Assembly: GCF_024171565.1 (NCBI RefSeq)
Contig: NZ_JALJZZ010000005.1
Span: 62,001 to 126,000, forward strand
DNA: 64,000 nucleotides
Direction of reading: 5' to 3'
Origin: Okibacterium sp. HSC-33S16
GTDB taxonomy: Bacteria > Actinomycetota > Actinomycetes > Actinomycetales > Microbacteriaceae
Part shown: positions 7,975 to 17,479 of the stretch, piece by piece
Position numbering within the stretch: position 1 is the first letter of the stretch
Layout: the number at the start of each line of letters is the position of its first letter
The notes under the pieces: generated by a model
Database searches by the model: none
Seen by the model: the letters and a program-made list of their open reading frames with translations, nothing else
Told to the model about the DNA's origin: nothing
Made by a program: the position numbers and the translations under genes

Positions 7975-8544
7975 ATGACTCGGGACACTCGCCAGGTGAT
8001 CAAGGACACAGCGCTCGACCTCTTCCACCGAAAAGGCTACACAGCGACGGGAGTCCTCGACATTACGAAGACCGCGGGCGTCCCCAAAGGGTCGTTTTAT
8101 CACTTCTTCGACAGCAAGGAGTCGCTCGCACGCGAAGTAGTGGAGCAATACTCGGCAACCACACGGCTGGACATCCTTTCGGCATCAGACCCGTCGCCGC
8201 TGCAACGAATCAAGAACCACCTTGAGCACATCATGACGACCTCGGCAGAGGCCAGTTACCGACGTGGATGCCTTCTCGGTAACTTCTCAACCGAAATGCC
8301 CCCTCAAAGTTCCTTGGTGGCTAGCGCGGTCGATCAAGCGCTGTCAGACTGGGCCCAGCGGCTTGCGGCGACCATCGCCGAAGCCCAGTCGGCAGGCGAA
8401 ATATCGACAACAAGCGATGCGAATCAGCTTGCCCAATTCCTCGTGGCGGGGCTCGAGGGGTCACTAGCTCGCGCCAAAGTGTCCGGGTCGCAAGAACCGC
8501 TGGATACGTTTCGCGACGTTGCCTTTTCACTCCTCCTCGCCTGA
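7975..8544 (+). CDS. TetR-family regulator, NemR/AcuR-like, single-cysteine
   Basis: A 189-aa repressor. The N-terminal HTH includes GVLDITKTAGVPKGSFYHFFDSKESL. The C-terminal half has RRGCLLGNFSTEM and RAKVSGSQEPL. These two segments line up with the parts of E. coli NemR holding Cys106 (GCLTVKLSAE) and Lys175 (AKISRSFEPL), the pair that forms the electrophile/hypochlorite switch; here they are Cys99 and Lys168, and Cys99 is the only cysteine. AAAAGG precedes the ATG. Operators at 7929 and 8605 suggest it represses itself and the downstream unit. The alignment is from memory, so the inducer class (reactive electrophiles or oxidised chlorine) is an inference. Confidence 0.85.
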   Translation: MTRDTRQVIKDTALDLFHRKGYTATGVLDITKTAGVPKGSFYHFFDSKESLAREVVEQYSATTRLDILSASDPSPLQRIKNHLEHIMTTSAEASYRRGCLLGNFSTEMPPQSSLVASAVDQALSDWAQRLAATIAEAQSAGEISTTSDANQLAQFLVAGLEGSLARAKVSGSQEPLDTFRDVAFSLLLA

Positions 8545-8604
8545 TTGACACTACGGCGCCGGCTATCCATCACCCTCCCTCCCGCTCTTGCTTGTCGTCG
8601 TCGA

Positions 8605-8619
8605 TAGACGACCGGTCTA
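8605..8619. promoter_or_regulatory. TetR operator O2 before the hydrolase gene
   Basis: TAGACGACCGGTCTA, a perfect inverted repeat TAGAC/GTCTA with a GACCG spacer, 18 bp before the ATG at 8638. It shares 14 contiguous bases with O1 at 7929-7943. Confidence 0.75.
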
Positions 8620-8637
8620 CTGACATTAGGAACCACC

Positions 8638-9477
8638 ATGTCTCAATACACAGCTCCCAACCTTCGGATTTCTGCGCCTAATGGCGTTGAGTATGCCTAC
8701 CGGCGGTTCGGTACACCGCACGGGATCCCCCTGCTTTTCCTTCAACATTTTCGAGGCAATCTCGACAACTGGGATCCCGAACTTACCGACACGATCGCTT
8801 CCGAGCGTGAGGTGATCCTCTTTGACGCCGCAGGAATCGGGGCATCCACCGGACCCACTCCACGAACGTTCCGCGACTTCGGCCGTGATGCATTGTCATT
8901 TGTCGATGCCCTCGGGCTCACGGAAATCGACGTTCTCGGATTCTCCATCGGGGGCTTCGCTGCACAGGAACTGGCCCTCATGCGTCCGGGCTTGGTGCGC
9001 CGCCTCATCCTCGCTGGCACGGGCCCTCAGGGAGGGCGAGGGATGCACGGATGGAGCCGAGAAACCAGCGATCACGCCATGAAAGACGCACAGGATGCCA
9101 GCGACATGCTGTACCTTTTCTTCACTCCGACCGAAAGCAGCCAGGCTCGCGGTCGGGACTTCGTGGAACGCATCTTTTCCCGGATCGAAGGTCGAGACGA
9201 CGACGTAACTTTGAGCGCCCGCGATGCGCAGGCTGAAGCCATCTCCGACTGGGGCATTCGTGACTTCTCGAAGCTCGCGCGACTCGCAAGCATCACCGCA
9301 CCGACGCTCGTCATCAACGGTGACAACGACATCATGGTGCCGACTGTCAACTCCTACCTCCTTGCCGGCCACCTGCCCGATGCGCGATTGAAAATCTACC
9401 CAAACGCCAACCACGGCTTCCTGTTTGAGTATCCGCTTGACGTCGCGCGCGACGTCAACGACTTCCTTGCCGCTTAG
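8638..9477 (+). CDS. Alpha/beta hydrolase
   Basis: A 279-aa soluble hydrolase. The nucleophile elbow GFSIGG places Ser103, the acid is in NGDNDIMV (Asp229 or Asp231) and His259 is in NANHGFLFE; the oxyanion region is LQHFRGNLDNW. The fold resembles non-haem haloperoxidase-like esterases and meta-cleavage hydrolases. It lies directly behind TetR operator O2, so it is probably the first gene induced. Its substrate is unknown; hydrolysis of an ester or lactone of the inducing compound is reasonable, given the VOC, flavoprotein and EthD-like genes downstream. Confidence 0.82.
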   Translation: MSQYTAPNLRISAPNGVEYAYRRFGTPHGIPLLFLQHFRGNLDNWDPELTDTIASEREVILFDAAGIGASTGPTPRTFRDFGRDALSFVDALGLTEIDVLGFSIGGFAAQELALMRPGLVRRLILAGTGPQGGRGMHGWSRETSDHAMKDAQDASDMLYLFFTPTESSQARGRDFVERIFSRIEGRDDDVTLSARDAQAEAISDWGIRDFSKLARLASITAPTLVINGDNDIMVPTVNSYLLAGHLPDARLKIYPNANHGFLFEYPLDVARDVNDFLAA

Positions 9478-9567
9478 GCACTGACTTCGGGGCCCGGTCA
9501 TTCGTCGCCAGGCATCGAGTTACAACCTCAGGCGAATCCATCGCAGATATATAAGGAAAGTCACACC

Positions 9568-10011
9568 ATGGACATGAAACTTGAAGTACTGGTCATCCCA
9601 GTGTCGGACGTCGACCGCTCGAAAGCGTTCTACGAAAAAGCCGGATTTCGACTGGACGCGGATTTCAACATCAGCGACGATCTCCGCATCGTGCAGGTGA
9701 CCCCTCCGGGCTCCGAGATGTCAGTAATCTTCGGGACCGGCCTCACCGACTCTCGCCCCGGATCAACCCAGAACCTGCACCTCACAGTGACCGATGTCGT
9801 CGCAGCTCAAGAGGAACTCACGCAAAGAGGGATCGACGTCAGCAATGTGTGGCACGATGCTGACGGTTTGTTCCACCGCCCCGGCGGCAGAAACCGCATC
9901 GATGGCCTTGACCCCGAGCGCCGCGACTATAACTCCTTCGCCTCCTTCGACGATCCTGATGGCAATGGATGGTTCCTCCAGGAGATTGTTACCCGGGCGC
10001 CCGGCCGTTAG
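9568..10011 (+). CDS. VOC (glyoxalase/bleomycin-resistance/dioxygenase) family protein
   Basis: A 147-aa protein with paired beta-alpha-beta-beta-beta modules. It opens LEVLVIPVSDVDRSKAFYEKAGF and ends with the family signature FASFDDPDGNGWFLQEI. Conserved metal-ligand positions include a His in the middle (NLHLTVTD) and a Glu near the C-terminus. AAGGAAAG precedes the ATG. In E. coli, NemR controls the glyoxalase gene gloA, so a VOC protein behind a NemR-like regulator is functionally consistent. Nine bases separate it from the next small gene, so the two are surely co-translated. Confidence 0.82.
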   Translation: MDMKLEVLVIPVSDVDRSKAFYEKAGFRLDADFNISDDLRIVQVTPPGSEMSVIFGTGLTDSRPGSTQNLHLTVTDVVAAQEELTQRGIDVSNVWHDADGLFHRPGGRNRIDGLDPERRDYNSFASFDDPDGNGWFLQEIVTRAPGR

Positions 10012-10020
10012 GCGATCACC

Positions 10021-10221
10021 ATGGACAGGACAACGAAGGACATTTTGCTCGAGCTACTGACGCAGGCAGCAGCCGCTCACGGAATACACGAAGCCGAGGA
10101 ACTCGGCGGTGTCTTCGACGAAGAGTGGCCCGACTGGTACGCCGACCACATGGTGAAGACGCTTGCTGATGCCGGCTACGAGATCTCCCCCAGCCCGACG
10201 GTGGGCAACTCGCTCCACTAA
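10021..10221 (+). CDS. Small conserved-looking protein, 66 aa, unknown function
   Basis: A compact, acidic, helical protein with the dense motif HEAEELGGVFDEEWPDWYADHM at residues 23-44. Its aromatic and charged pattern looks conserved rather than random. It starts 9 bp after the VOC gene. I have an impression of similar small proteins paired with or fused to VOC domains in actinobacteria, but I cannot name a family. No signal peptide or membrane segment. Probably a small partner of the VOC protein. Confidence 0.7.
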   Translation: MDRTTKDILLELLTQAAAAHGIHEAEELGGVFDEEWPDWYADHMVKTLADAGYEISPSPTVGNSLH

Positions 10222-10230
10222 CTCCTCTGA

Positions 10231-10264
10231 GCGCCGCATTCCGGCTCCCCGACGGATGCGGCGC
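10231..10264 (+). terminator. Hairpin dividing the TetR unit
   Basis: GCGCCGCATTCCG (10231-10243) pairs with CGGATGCGGCGC (10253-10264), with one bulged base and a 9-nt loop. It lies 10 bp after the small gene and 52 bp before the flavoprotein. It could lower expression of the last two genes or end the transcript. No U-tract. Confidence 0.45.
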
Positions 10265-10315
10265 ACAACTCCGCCAGTCGCTGGCACACACGGTTTCAAT
10301 CATCGGAAAAAGATT

Positions 10316-11767
10316 ATGACAACGAAAGAGTACGACCTCATTGTTCTCGGCGCAGGAGCAACAGGAGAGAACCTCGCGGATCGCGCCGTTCAGGGTGGGT
10401 TAAGCGCCGTCCTCATCGAAAACGAACTCGTCGGAGGCGAATGCTCTTACTGGGCATGCATGCCTTCGAAGGCACTGCTGCGTTCTGCTCAGGCACTTCG
10501 TGCGGCTCAGAACGTGTCCGGAGCTTCTCAGGCAGTTACCGGAAAGTTGGACGTCGGGGCCGTGCTTGCACGACGTGACTCGTTCACGAGCAACTGGTCG
10601 GACGCCGGACAGGTCCGCTGGGTTCAGGGGGCCGGCATTTCACTCCTCAGAGGCAGCGGTCGAATCACGGGCCGTAAGCAAGTCACGGTGACGGCATGGA
10701 ACGGTACGACGACGATTGTCACTGCGCGCCACGCGGTGGCCATCGCCACGGGCTCAGCCGCTCTGATCCCGAACATTCCTGGACTGAGGGAAAGCAAACC
10801 GTGGACAAGCCGTGAAGCGACAAGCGCGAAGAACGTCCCGCCAAGCCTGGCGATCATTGGTGGTGGTGTCGTCGCTGTCGAGATGGCGACCGCTTACGCC
10901 GGATTTGGCTCGGTGGTAACCCTCATCTCGCGAGGGAAACTCCTCGGCAACATGGAACCCTTCGCGGGCGAGATGGTGAGCACGTCACTCGCAAACGACG
11001 GTGTTCACGTAGTTACGAATACCGAGACAACGAACGTGTCCCGTTCCGCTGATGGCGTGGTCCTCACTCTCAACAACGGAACGACGGTTTCCGCCTCTGA
11101 GGTGCTCGTGGCGACCGGTCGAACCCCGAACACCAGCGACATTGGTCTCGAGACGATTGGACTCACCCCAGGTGCCTGGCTCGAGACTGACGACACCATG
11201 CTCGTTCAGGGATCAGACTGGCTCTACGCCGCCGGGGACGTGACTCACCGTGCGTTGCTCACCCACAGTGGCAAATATCAGGCAAGAGCGGCCGGCGACG
11301 TGATCGCCGCTCGTGCATCGGGAAGCCCGGTCTCGGACCTTCCATGGGGAGCACACGTAGCGACAGCCGACCATGAAGCGGTACCTCAAGTGACCTTCAC
11401 GACCCCGGAGATTGCGTCGGTCGGCCTGACGAGCACGGCCGCCCGGGCGGCTGGCTACCATGTGCGCGCTGTCGACTACGAAATCGGCTATGTCGCAGGG
11501 GCGAGTGTCAAAGAGGACGGCTACCGCGGAACAGCGCGGATGGTCGTCGACGAGTCGCGACAGGTCGTGCTCGGCGTCACATTCGTCGGTCCCGACGTTA
11601 GTGAACTCCTCCATGCGGCAACCGTCGCCATCGTCGGTGAAATACCGCTCGACCGGCTCTGGCATGCGGTCCCCGCCTACCCGACCGTCAACGAAATTTG
11701 GTTGCGACTACTTGAGACCTATGGACGCGAGAGCGCACTGCCTCTTCGCCCCGCAGCAGCCGCTTAA
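10316..11767 (+). CDS. Flavoprotein disulfide reductase, class I-like, with altered active-site acid/base
   Basis: A 483-aa FAD/NAD(P) protein. The N-terminal FAD motif is VLGAGATGEN. The redox-active pair Cys43-X4-Cys48 sits in GGECSYWACMPSK. A second Rossmann motif is AIIGGGVVAVEMA and the FAD-binding segment is LYAAGDV. The C-terminal interface region reads HAVPAYPTVNE, so the catalytic His of lipoamide and glutathione reductases is Tyr455, with Glu460 kept; mercuric reductase also has Tyr there, but the C-terminal Cys pair needed for mercury transfer is absent (the protein ends RPAAAA). The ATG at 10316 was chosen over a 51-aa N-terminal extension that runs through the preceding hairpin. 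Substrate unknown. Confidence 0.83.
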   Translation: MTTKEYDLIVLGAGATGENLADRAVQGGLSAVLIENELVGGECSYWACMPSKALLRSAQALRAAQNVSGASQAVTGKLDVGAVLARRDSFTSNWSDAGQVRWVQGAGISLLRGSGRITGRKQVTVTAWNGTTTIVTARHAVAIATGSAALIPNIPGLRESKPWTSREATSAKNVPPSLAIIGGGVVAVEMATAYAGFGSVVTLISRGKLLGNMEPFAGEMVSTSLANDGVHVVTNTETTNVSRSADGVVLTLNNGTTVSASEVLVATGRTPNTSDIGLETIGLTPGAWLETDDTMLVQGSDWLYAAGDVTHRALLTHSGKYQARAAGDVIAARASGSPVSDLPWGAHVATADHEAVPQVTFTTPEIASVGLTSTAARAAGYHVRAVDYEIGYVAGASVKEDGYRGTARMVVDESRQVVLGVTFVGPDVSELLHAATVAIVGEIPLDRLWHAVPAYPTVNEIWLRLLETYGRESALPLRPAAAA

Positions 11768-11808
11768 ACCTCCATCGACAACCCACAAAACCGAACGGCG
11801 AAAACATC

Positions 11809-12126
11809 ATGCAAACCAAAATCACACTGATCATCGACAACCCGGAGGATCCAGGGGCGTTCGAGTCGAGCTATCCCGAGCTTCTGTCCCTCGGCTTGGC
11901 TCTGCCAAGACTTGTCCGGACGGAATCTGCTCTTGTGTTCCCCAAGGAGGACGGCACGCCGACTCCGGCACACCGTACGCTCGATTTCTACTTCGAAACC
12001 TACGAAGATGCGTCGAACGCCGTCACGACACCTGAAGCCGGGGCATTCTTTCAAAAACTCGGCGAACTCGGCACCGGATTCACCGGCTTGTTCTCAGAGG
12101 TGGAAGAGCCGCTGCCCAGCACCTAG
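11809..12126 (+). CDS. EthD-like ferredoxin-fold protein
   Basis: A 105-aa protein with the alternating strand-helix layout of EthD/dimeric alpha-beta barrel proteins. It begins with a strand MQTKITLIIDNPEDPGAFE, includes TLDFYFETYEDASNAV and ends with the segment AGAFFQKLGELGTGFTGLF. EthD proteins accompany ether- and xenobiotic-degrading oxidation systems and other small-molecule catabolic clusters. It is the last gene of the TetR unit, 41 bp after the flavoprotein. The ribosome site is weak. The family assignment rests on size and pattern, not on a motif match. Confidence 0.68.
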   Translation: MQTKITLIIDNPEDPGAFESSYPELLSLGLALPRLVRTESALVFPKEDGTPTPAHRTLDFYFETYEDASNAVTTPEAGAFFQKLGELGTGFTGLFSEVEEPLPST

Positions 12127-12142
12127 GGCCGGAGTTGGAACT

Positions 12143-12170
12143 GAGCCGGCGCCCGTCGCGGTGCCGGCTC
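12143..12170. terminator. Bidirectional terminator between the EthD-like gene and ramB
   Basis: GAGCCGGCGCC (12143-12153) pairs with GGTGCCGGCTC (12160-12170), one G-T wobble, loop CGTCGC. It lies between convergent genes and overlaps the first two bases of the ramB stop codon. Confidence 0.65.
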
Positions 12171-13653
12171 ACACCGGCGCGTGCGCCTCGAGGAAGCGAT
12201 AGACCTCAACCTGGTCGACGCCCGGGAAAGTTCCGGTCGGCAGGGCCGCGAGCAGGCTCGTGGGCGTGCGAGCGGCTGGCCAGGACTGGTGCGCCCACTT
12301 GTCGGCAAGGTCGCTCGGCGCGCTCTTGCAGCAGCTTTCGTCGGGGCAGCTCGACTGCGATCGATTGCTGGTTTCCCGACCCCGGAACCACTTCACGTGC
12401 TCGAACGGCACCCCGACGGTGATGGAGTACTCGCCCTCCTTCGCCTTCTCGATCCGTGACGTGCACCAATACGTCCCGTTCGGGTTATCGGTGTATTGGT
12501 ACCAGGGGCTGAACCGGTCCTCGGCGGCGAACACCGTAAACGCCGTCCACTTGCGACAGACGGTTGTCCCCTCAACAGCGCCCAAGGCATCCGTCGGATG
12601 CTTCACACCGTCGTTCGAATAGGCCTTCACGATCGTGCCTGACTCATGGACCTTCGTGAAATGCACCGGAATGCCCAGACGTGCGGTCGCCAGGTTGGTG
12701 AATCGGTGCGCCGCCGTCTCGTAGGAGACCGCGAACGCGTCGCGCAGGTCCTCGAGAGAGATTCGGCGGAAGTTCTTCGCCTCGGTGAGGAACCGCACGG
12801 CGTCGGATTCCGGCAGCAGAATCGCCGCCGTGAGGTAGTTCGTCTCCACACGCTGGCGCAGGAAATCGGCGTAGCTCGTCGGCTCAGAGTGCCCGAGAAC
12901 GGAGCTGGCGAACGCCTGCACCACCGGCGAGCGCGAGTCGCGCGACGCGGACTGCTGGGTCGGCAGGTAGATGCGTCCGTTGCGGGAGTCGGTCACCGAG
13001 CGGGTCGAGTGCGGCAGGTCACCCACATAGTGCAGGGTGAAGCCGAGGTGATTGGCCATATCGCTGACGAGTTGCTGCGACACGGGGCCGCCGGTGTGTC
13101 CAACGGCGACGAGAAGTTCTTTCGCCTGAGCCTCCAGTTCAGGAAAGTAGTTGTCTCGAGCGCGCATGGTCGCCCGCAGTGAGGCGTTGGCCCGACGCGC
13201 CTCTTCCGGCGTCGCCGCGCGCTCCCGGTGCAGCCGCTCCACCTCGGCGTGCAGCGCCAGGATCGTGCGCAGCGTCTCGTCACTGTGCGCTTTCGACACC
13301 CGGATCGGCCCGATGCCCAGCGCCGAAAACACCGCCCCGCGCTGCGCGCGTTCCACCGCGATCTCCAACCCAGCCCGCTCGTTCGGTACCTCGTCGACCA
13401 GAAGATTGTCGGTTGTTGTGCCGAGTGCCGAGGCGATGCGCCGCAGCATCGAGAGCCGCGGCTCACGCTTGCCGTTCTCAATTGTCGAGACCTGCGACGG
13501 CGCCCGGTCGATTGCCGCCCCCAATTGCTCAAGCGTCATTCCGCGGGCGATTCGCAGGGAACGGATGCGACGCCCCAACAGCAAGGCGTCAACCGTTGGC
13601 ACATCGGCCGCGCCGGTCGGTGGCATCTGGGGTTCAGCAGCGGTGCTGGTCAT
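12169..13653 (-). CDS. ramB: RamB-type regulator of acetate/glyoxylate metabolism
   Basis: A 494-aa regulator with an N-terminal XRE helix-turn-helix ([26 protein letters not shown]), a central domain of the IrrE/ImmA-like type seen in short-chain fatty acid regulators (ScfR), and a C-terminal domain with several cysteines ([21 protein letters not shown]). Corynebacterial RamB has this architecture and controls aceA, aceB and acetate activation. The ATG at 13651-13653 begins MTSTAAEPQ; the frame is open further upstream, but that would run through the shared promoter. It is divergent from aceA, a very telling context. The cysteines may bind a metal or sense redox. Confidence 0.85.
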   Translation of the reverse strand: MTSTAAEPQMPPTGAADVPTVDALLLGRRIRSLRIARGMTLEQLGAAIDRAPSQVSTIENGKREPRLSMLRRIASALGTTTDNLLVDEVPNERAGLEIAVERAQRGAVFSALGIGPIRVSKAHSDETLRTILALHAEVERLHRERAATPEEARRANASLRATMRARDNYFPELEAQAKELLVAVGHTGGPVSQQLVSDMANHLGFTLHYVGDLPHSTRSVTDSRNGRIYLPTQQSASRDSRSPVVQAFASSVLGHSEPTSYADFLRQRVETNYLTAAILLPESDAVRFLTEAKNFRRISLEDLRDAFAVSYETAAHRFTNLATARLGIPVHFTKVHESGTIVKAYSNDGVKHPTDALGAVEGTTVCRKWTAFTVFAAEDRFSPWYQYTDNPNGTYWCTSRIEKAKEGEYSITVGVPFEHVKWFRGRETSNRSQSSCPDESCCKSAPSDLADKWAHQSWPAARTPTSLLAALPTGTFPGVDQVEVYRFLEAHAPV

Positions 13654-13689
13654 GGCACCATCGTGACATCCGCTCGCCTTTTCAACAAA

Positions 13690-13711
13690 CAGAAGAATCG
13701 ATCTTTTTCTG
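13690..13711. promoter_or_regulatory. Inverted repeat in the ramB-aceA intergenic region, candidate RamB site
   Basis: CAGAA (13690-13694) and TTCTG (13707-13711) flank a second, inner palindrome ATCGAT (13697-13702). This is the AT-rich heart of the 162-bp divergent gap. RamB and glyoxylate regulators act on aceA promoters in related organisms, so this is the best operator candidate here. Confidence 0.4.
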
Positions 13712-13815
13712 CTCACTTTTTCGGATCGGATGTTCGCTGGCACGCCCACACTCGGTTTACGACCTCAGAACCGCGGCGTCAGAACCCGGTTCGATCCGAC
13801 CGAAGGAGCACGACG

Positions 13816-15117
13816 ATGAGCACCGAAACCACCCGTACCGGAGACGCGACGCAGACCGCAGCCGAATTGCAGCTCGAGTGGGACGCGAACCCCCGCTGGG
13901 AAGGTGTCCGCCGGGACTACACCGCCGATGAGGTCGTCGCGCTGCGGGGCAGCGTTCGGGAAGATGCGACCCTCGCCCGTCGGGGTGCCGAGAACCTGTG
14001 GAATCTCATTCACTCCGAGGAGTGGGTGCCCGCGCTCGGTGCCCTCACCGGCAACCAGGCCGTGCAGCAGGTGCGCGCCGGGCTCAAGGCCATCTACCTC
14101 TCGGGCTGGCAGGTTGCCGCCGATGCCAACCTTTCCGGGCAGACCTACCCCGACCAGTCGCTGTACCCCGCCAACTCGGTGCCGTCCGTGGTGCGCCGCA
14201 TCAACAACGCGTTACTCCGCGCCGACCAAATCGAGTTCGCCGAGACCGGGTCAACGACCGTGGACTGGCTCGCACCGATCGTCGCCGACGCCGAGGCCGG
14301 GTTCGGCGGGCCGCTCAACGCGTACGAGCTCATGTCGTCGATGATCGCGGCTGGAGCGGCCGGAGTGCACTGGGAAGACCAGCTCGCCAGCGAAAAGAAG
14401 TGCGGCCACATGGGCGGCAAGGTCCTCATCCCGACCGGCCAGCACATCCGAACCCTCAACGCCGCCCGGCTGGCTGCCGACGTCGCCGGCGTGCCGAGTG
14501 TGATCATCGCCCGCACCGACGCCCTCGCCGCGACCCTGCTGACGAGCGACGTCGACGAGCGCGACCGCCCCTTCCTCACCGGAACCCGTACCGCCGAGGG
14601 TTTCTATGAGGTGCGCAGCGGCATCGACACCGTCATCTCCCGCGGCCTGGCTTATGCCGAATACGCCGACCTGCTCTGGGTCGAGTCGGCCGAACCCGAC
14701 CTCGAACTCGCCCGGAGATTCGCCGAACGCATCCACCAGGACTTCCCGGGCAAGAAACTCGCCTACAACTGCTCGCCGTCGTTCAACTGGAAATCCCACC
14801 TCGACGACGCGCAGATCGCGAGCTTCCAGAAGGAACTCGCCGCCATGGGCTACGCCTTCCAGTTCATCACGCTGGCCGGCTTCCACGCGCTAAACCACTC
14901 CATGTTCACACTCGCCGCCGATTACAAGAACCGCGCCATGAGCGCCTACGTCGAACTGCAAGAAGCCGAATTCGCCTCGGAAGCGAACGGATACACCGCA
15001 ACCAAGCACCAGCGCGAGGTCGGCACCGGCTACTTCGACCGGATCGCCACCGCGTTGAACCCGACGAGCGCCACCCTCGCGCTCGTTGGTTCGACCGAAG
15101 AAGACCAGTTCTCCTGA
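13816..15117 (+). CDS. aceA: Isocitrate lyase
   Basis: A 433-aa enzyme splitting isocitrate to glyoxylate and succinate, the first step of the glyoxylate shunt. The family signature KKCGHM carries catalytic Cys196. The Mg-binding and substrate segments are also intact ([40 protein letters not shown]). Length is normal for the short bacterial form. The ATG at 13816 follows GAAGGAG at good spacing; the upstream open frame overlaps ramB and is not coding. The next gene is malate synthase, 27 bp downstream, so the pair forms the acetate-growth operon under ramB control. Confidence 0.96.
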   Translation: MSTETTRTGDATQTAAELQLEWDANPRWEGVRRDYTADEVVALRGSVREDATLARRGAENLWNLIHSEEWVPALGALTGNQAVQQVRAGLKAIYLSGWQVAADANLSGQTYPDQSLYPANSVPSVVRRINNALLRADQIEFAETGSTTVDWLAPIVADAEAGFGGPLNAYELMSSMIAAGAAGVHWEDQLASEKKCGHMGGKVLIPTGQHIRTLNAARLAADVAGVPSVIIARTDALAATLLTSDVDERDRPFLTGTRTAEGFYEVRSGIDTVISRGLAYAEYADLLWVESAEPDLELARRFAERIHQDFPGKKLAYNCSPSFNWKSHLDDAQIASFQKELAAMGYAFQFITLAGFHALNHSMFTLAADYKNRAMSAYVELQEAEFASEANGYTATKHQREVGTGYFDRIATALNPTSATLALVGSTEEDQFS

Positions 15118-15144
15118 CCCTCTCGACACACAAGGACTTTCCTC

Positions 15145-16815
<1,671 letters not shown>

Positions 16816-16834
16816 GCATCCGCTCGCCTGAGAG

Positions 16835-16876
16835 GTAGACACGGTCCCCGCATCTGGATGCGGGGACCGTGTCTAC
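16835..16876 (+). terminator. Terminator of the aceAB operon
   Basis: Perfect 20-bp inverted repeat, 16835-16854 against 16857-16876, with only a 2-nt TG between the arms; the core is GGTCCCCGCATC. No U-tract follows, as is common in actinobacteria. Confidence 0.75.
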
Positions 16877-16909
16877 GCGCTCACGTATGGTCGAGCGCCA
16901 TGGCTGCCC

Positions 16910-16938
16910 TTGACGCGCTTCACAAAAGTTGCGAGTCT
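16910..16938 (+). promoter_or_regulatory. Possible promoter of the VOC gene at 16984
   Basis: TTGACG (16910-16915), a 17-bp spacer and GAGTCT (16933-16938), 45 bp before the GTG start. The -35 box is good and the -10 box poor. Confidence 0.3.
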
Positions 16939-16983
16939 CACATCGAGACGGTGACTGACACCGCCGGAGTCAAAGGAGACACT

Positions 16984-17424
16984 GTGACCGACATCTTCGT
17001 CAACCTCCCGATCACCGATCTGGAACGCACCAAATCCTTCTACACGGCCCTCGGCTGGGAGATCAACGAACTTTTCACGAACGAGGACGCCGCCTGCGTC
17101 ATCGTGGATGACAACATCTATCTCATGCTCCTCACCCGGGACTTCCTGGCGACGTTCACCGATAAGCAGATCATCGACACCACAACATCGGTGCAGGCCA
17201 TGACCGCGTTCAGCAGTGCGAGCAGCGAAGACGTCGACGCGCTCACCGAAAAGGGTCTGGCCGCCGGCGGATCCGAGCCGAGACCGGCCCAGGATCTCGG
17301 CTTCATGTACTCCCGCGACCTCGAAGATCCGGACGGAAACATTCTCGAGTTTGTCTACATGGATCCCGCTGCAGCTGAGCAGGGACCCGACGCGTATCTG
17401 GCGGAGCAAAGCACGGGAAGTTAA
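16984..17424 (+). CDS. VOC (glyoxalase-like) family protein
   Basis: A 146-aa protein with VOC modules: [23 protein letters not shown] at the start and [22 protein letters not shown] at the end. This is the form often annotated as lactoylglutathione lyase-like or PhnB-like. The GTG start at 16984 was chosen because AAAGGAG lies 6 nt upstream; a longer ATG frame from 16858 begins inside the aceB terminator. No neighbouring gene explains its substrate. It stands alone between the glyoxylate operon and the aminotransferase gene. Confidence 0.82.
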   Translation: MTDIFVNLPITDLERTKSFYTALGWEINELFTNEDAACVIVDDNIYLMLLTRDFLATFTDKQIIDTTTSVQAMTAFSSASSEDVDALTEKGLAAGGSEPRPAQDLGFMYSRDLEDPDGNILEFVYMDPAAAEQGPDAYLAEQSTGS

Positions 17425-17466
17425 GACGCGTTACGCCGCGTCAGATGAGCGGCTTTCGACAGGCGG

Positions 17467-17472
17467 TACCCT
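17467..17472 (+). promoter_or_regulatory. -10 element TACCCT of a leaderless aminotransferase mRNA
   Basis: TACCCT is followed by exactly 7 nt and then the GTG start at 17480. There is no Shine-Dalgarno. Spacing matches leaderless actinobacterial promoters, where transcription starts at the first base of the start codon. Confidence 0.6.
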
Positions 17473-17479
17473 GTTCAGG

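Noticed and set aside
10316-11767. Mercuric reductase
   Set aside because: The active-site Tyr fits, but the C-terminal Cys pair and the mer regulator/transport genes are absent.
13228-13815. N-terminal extension of isocitrate lyase
   Set aside because: The extra ~196 codons lie antisense to ramB and through its promoter; GAAGGAG and the conserved start are at 13816.
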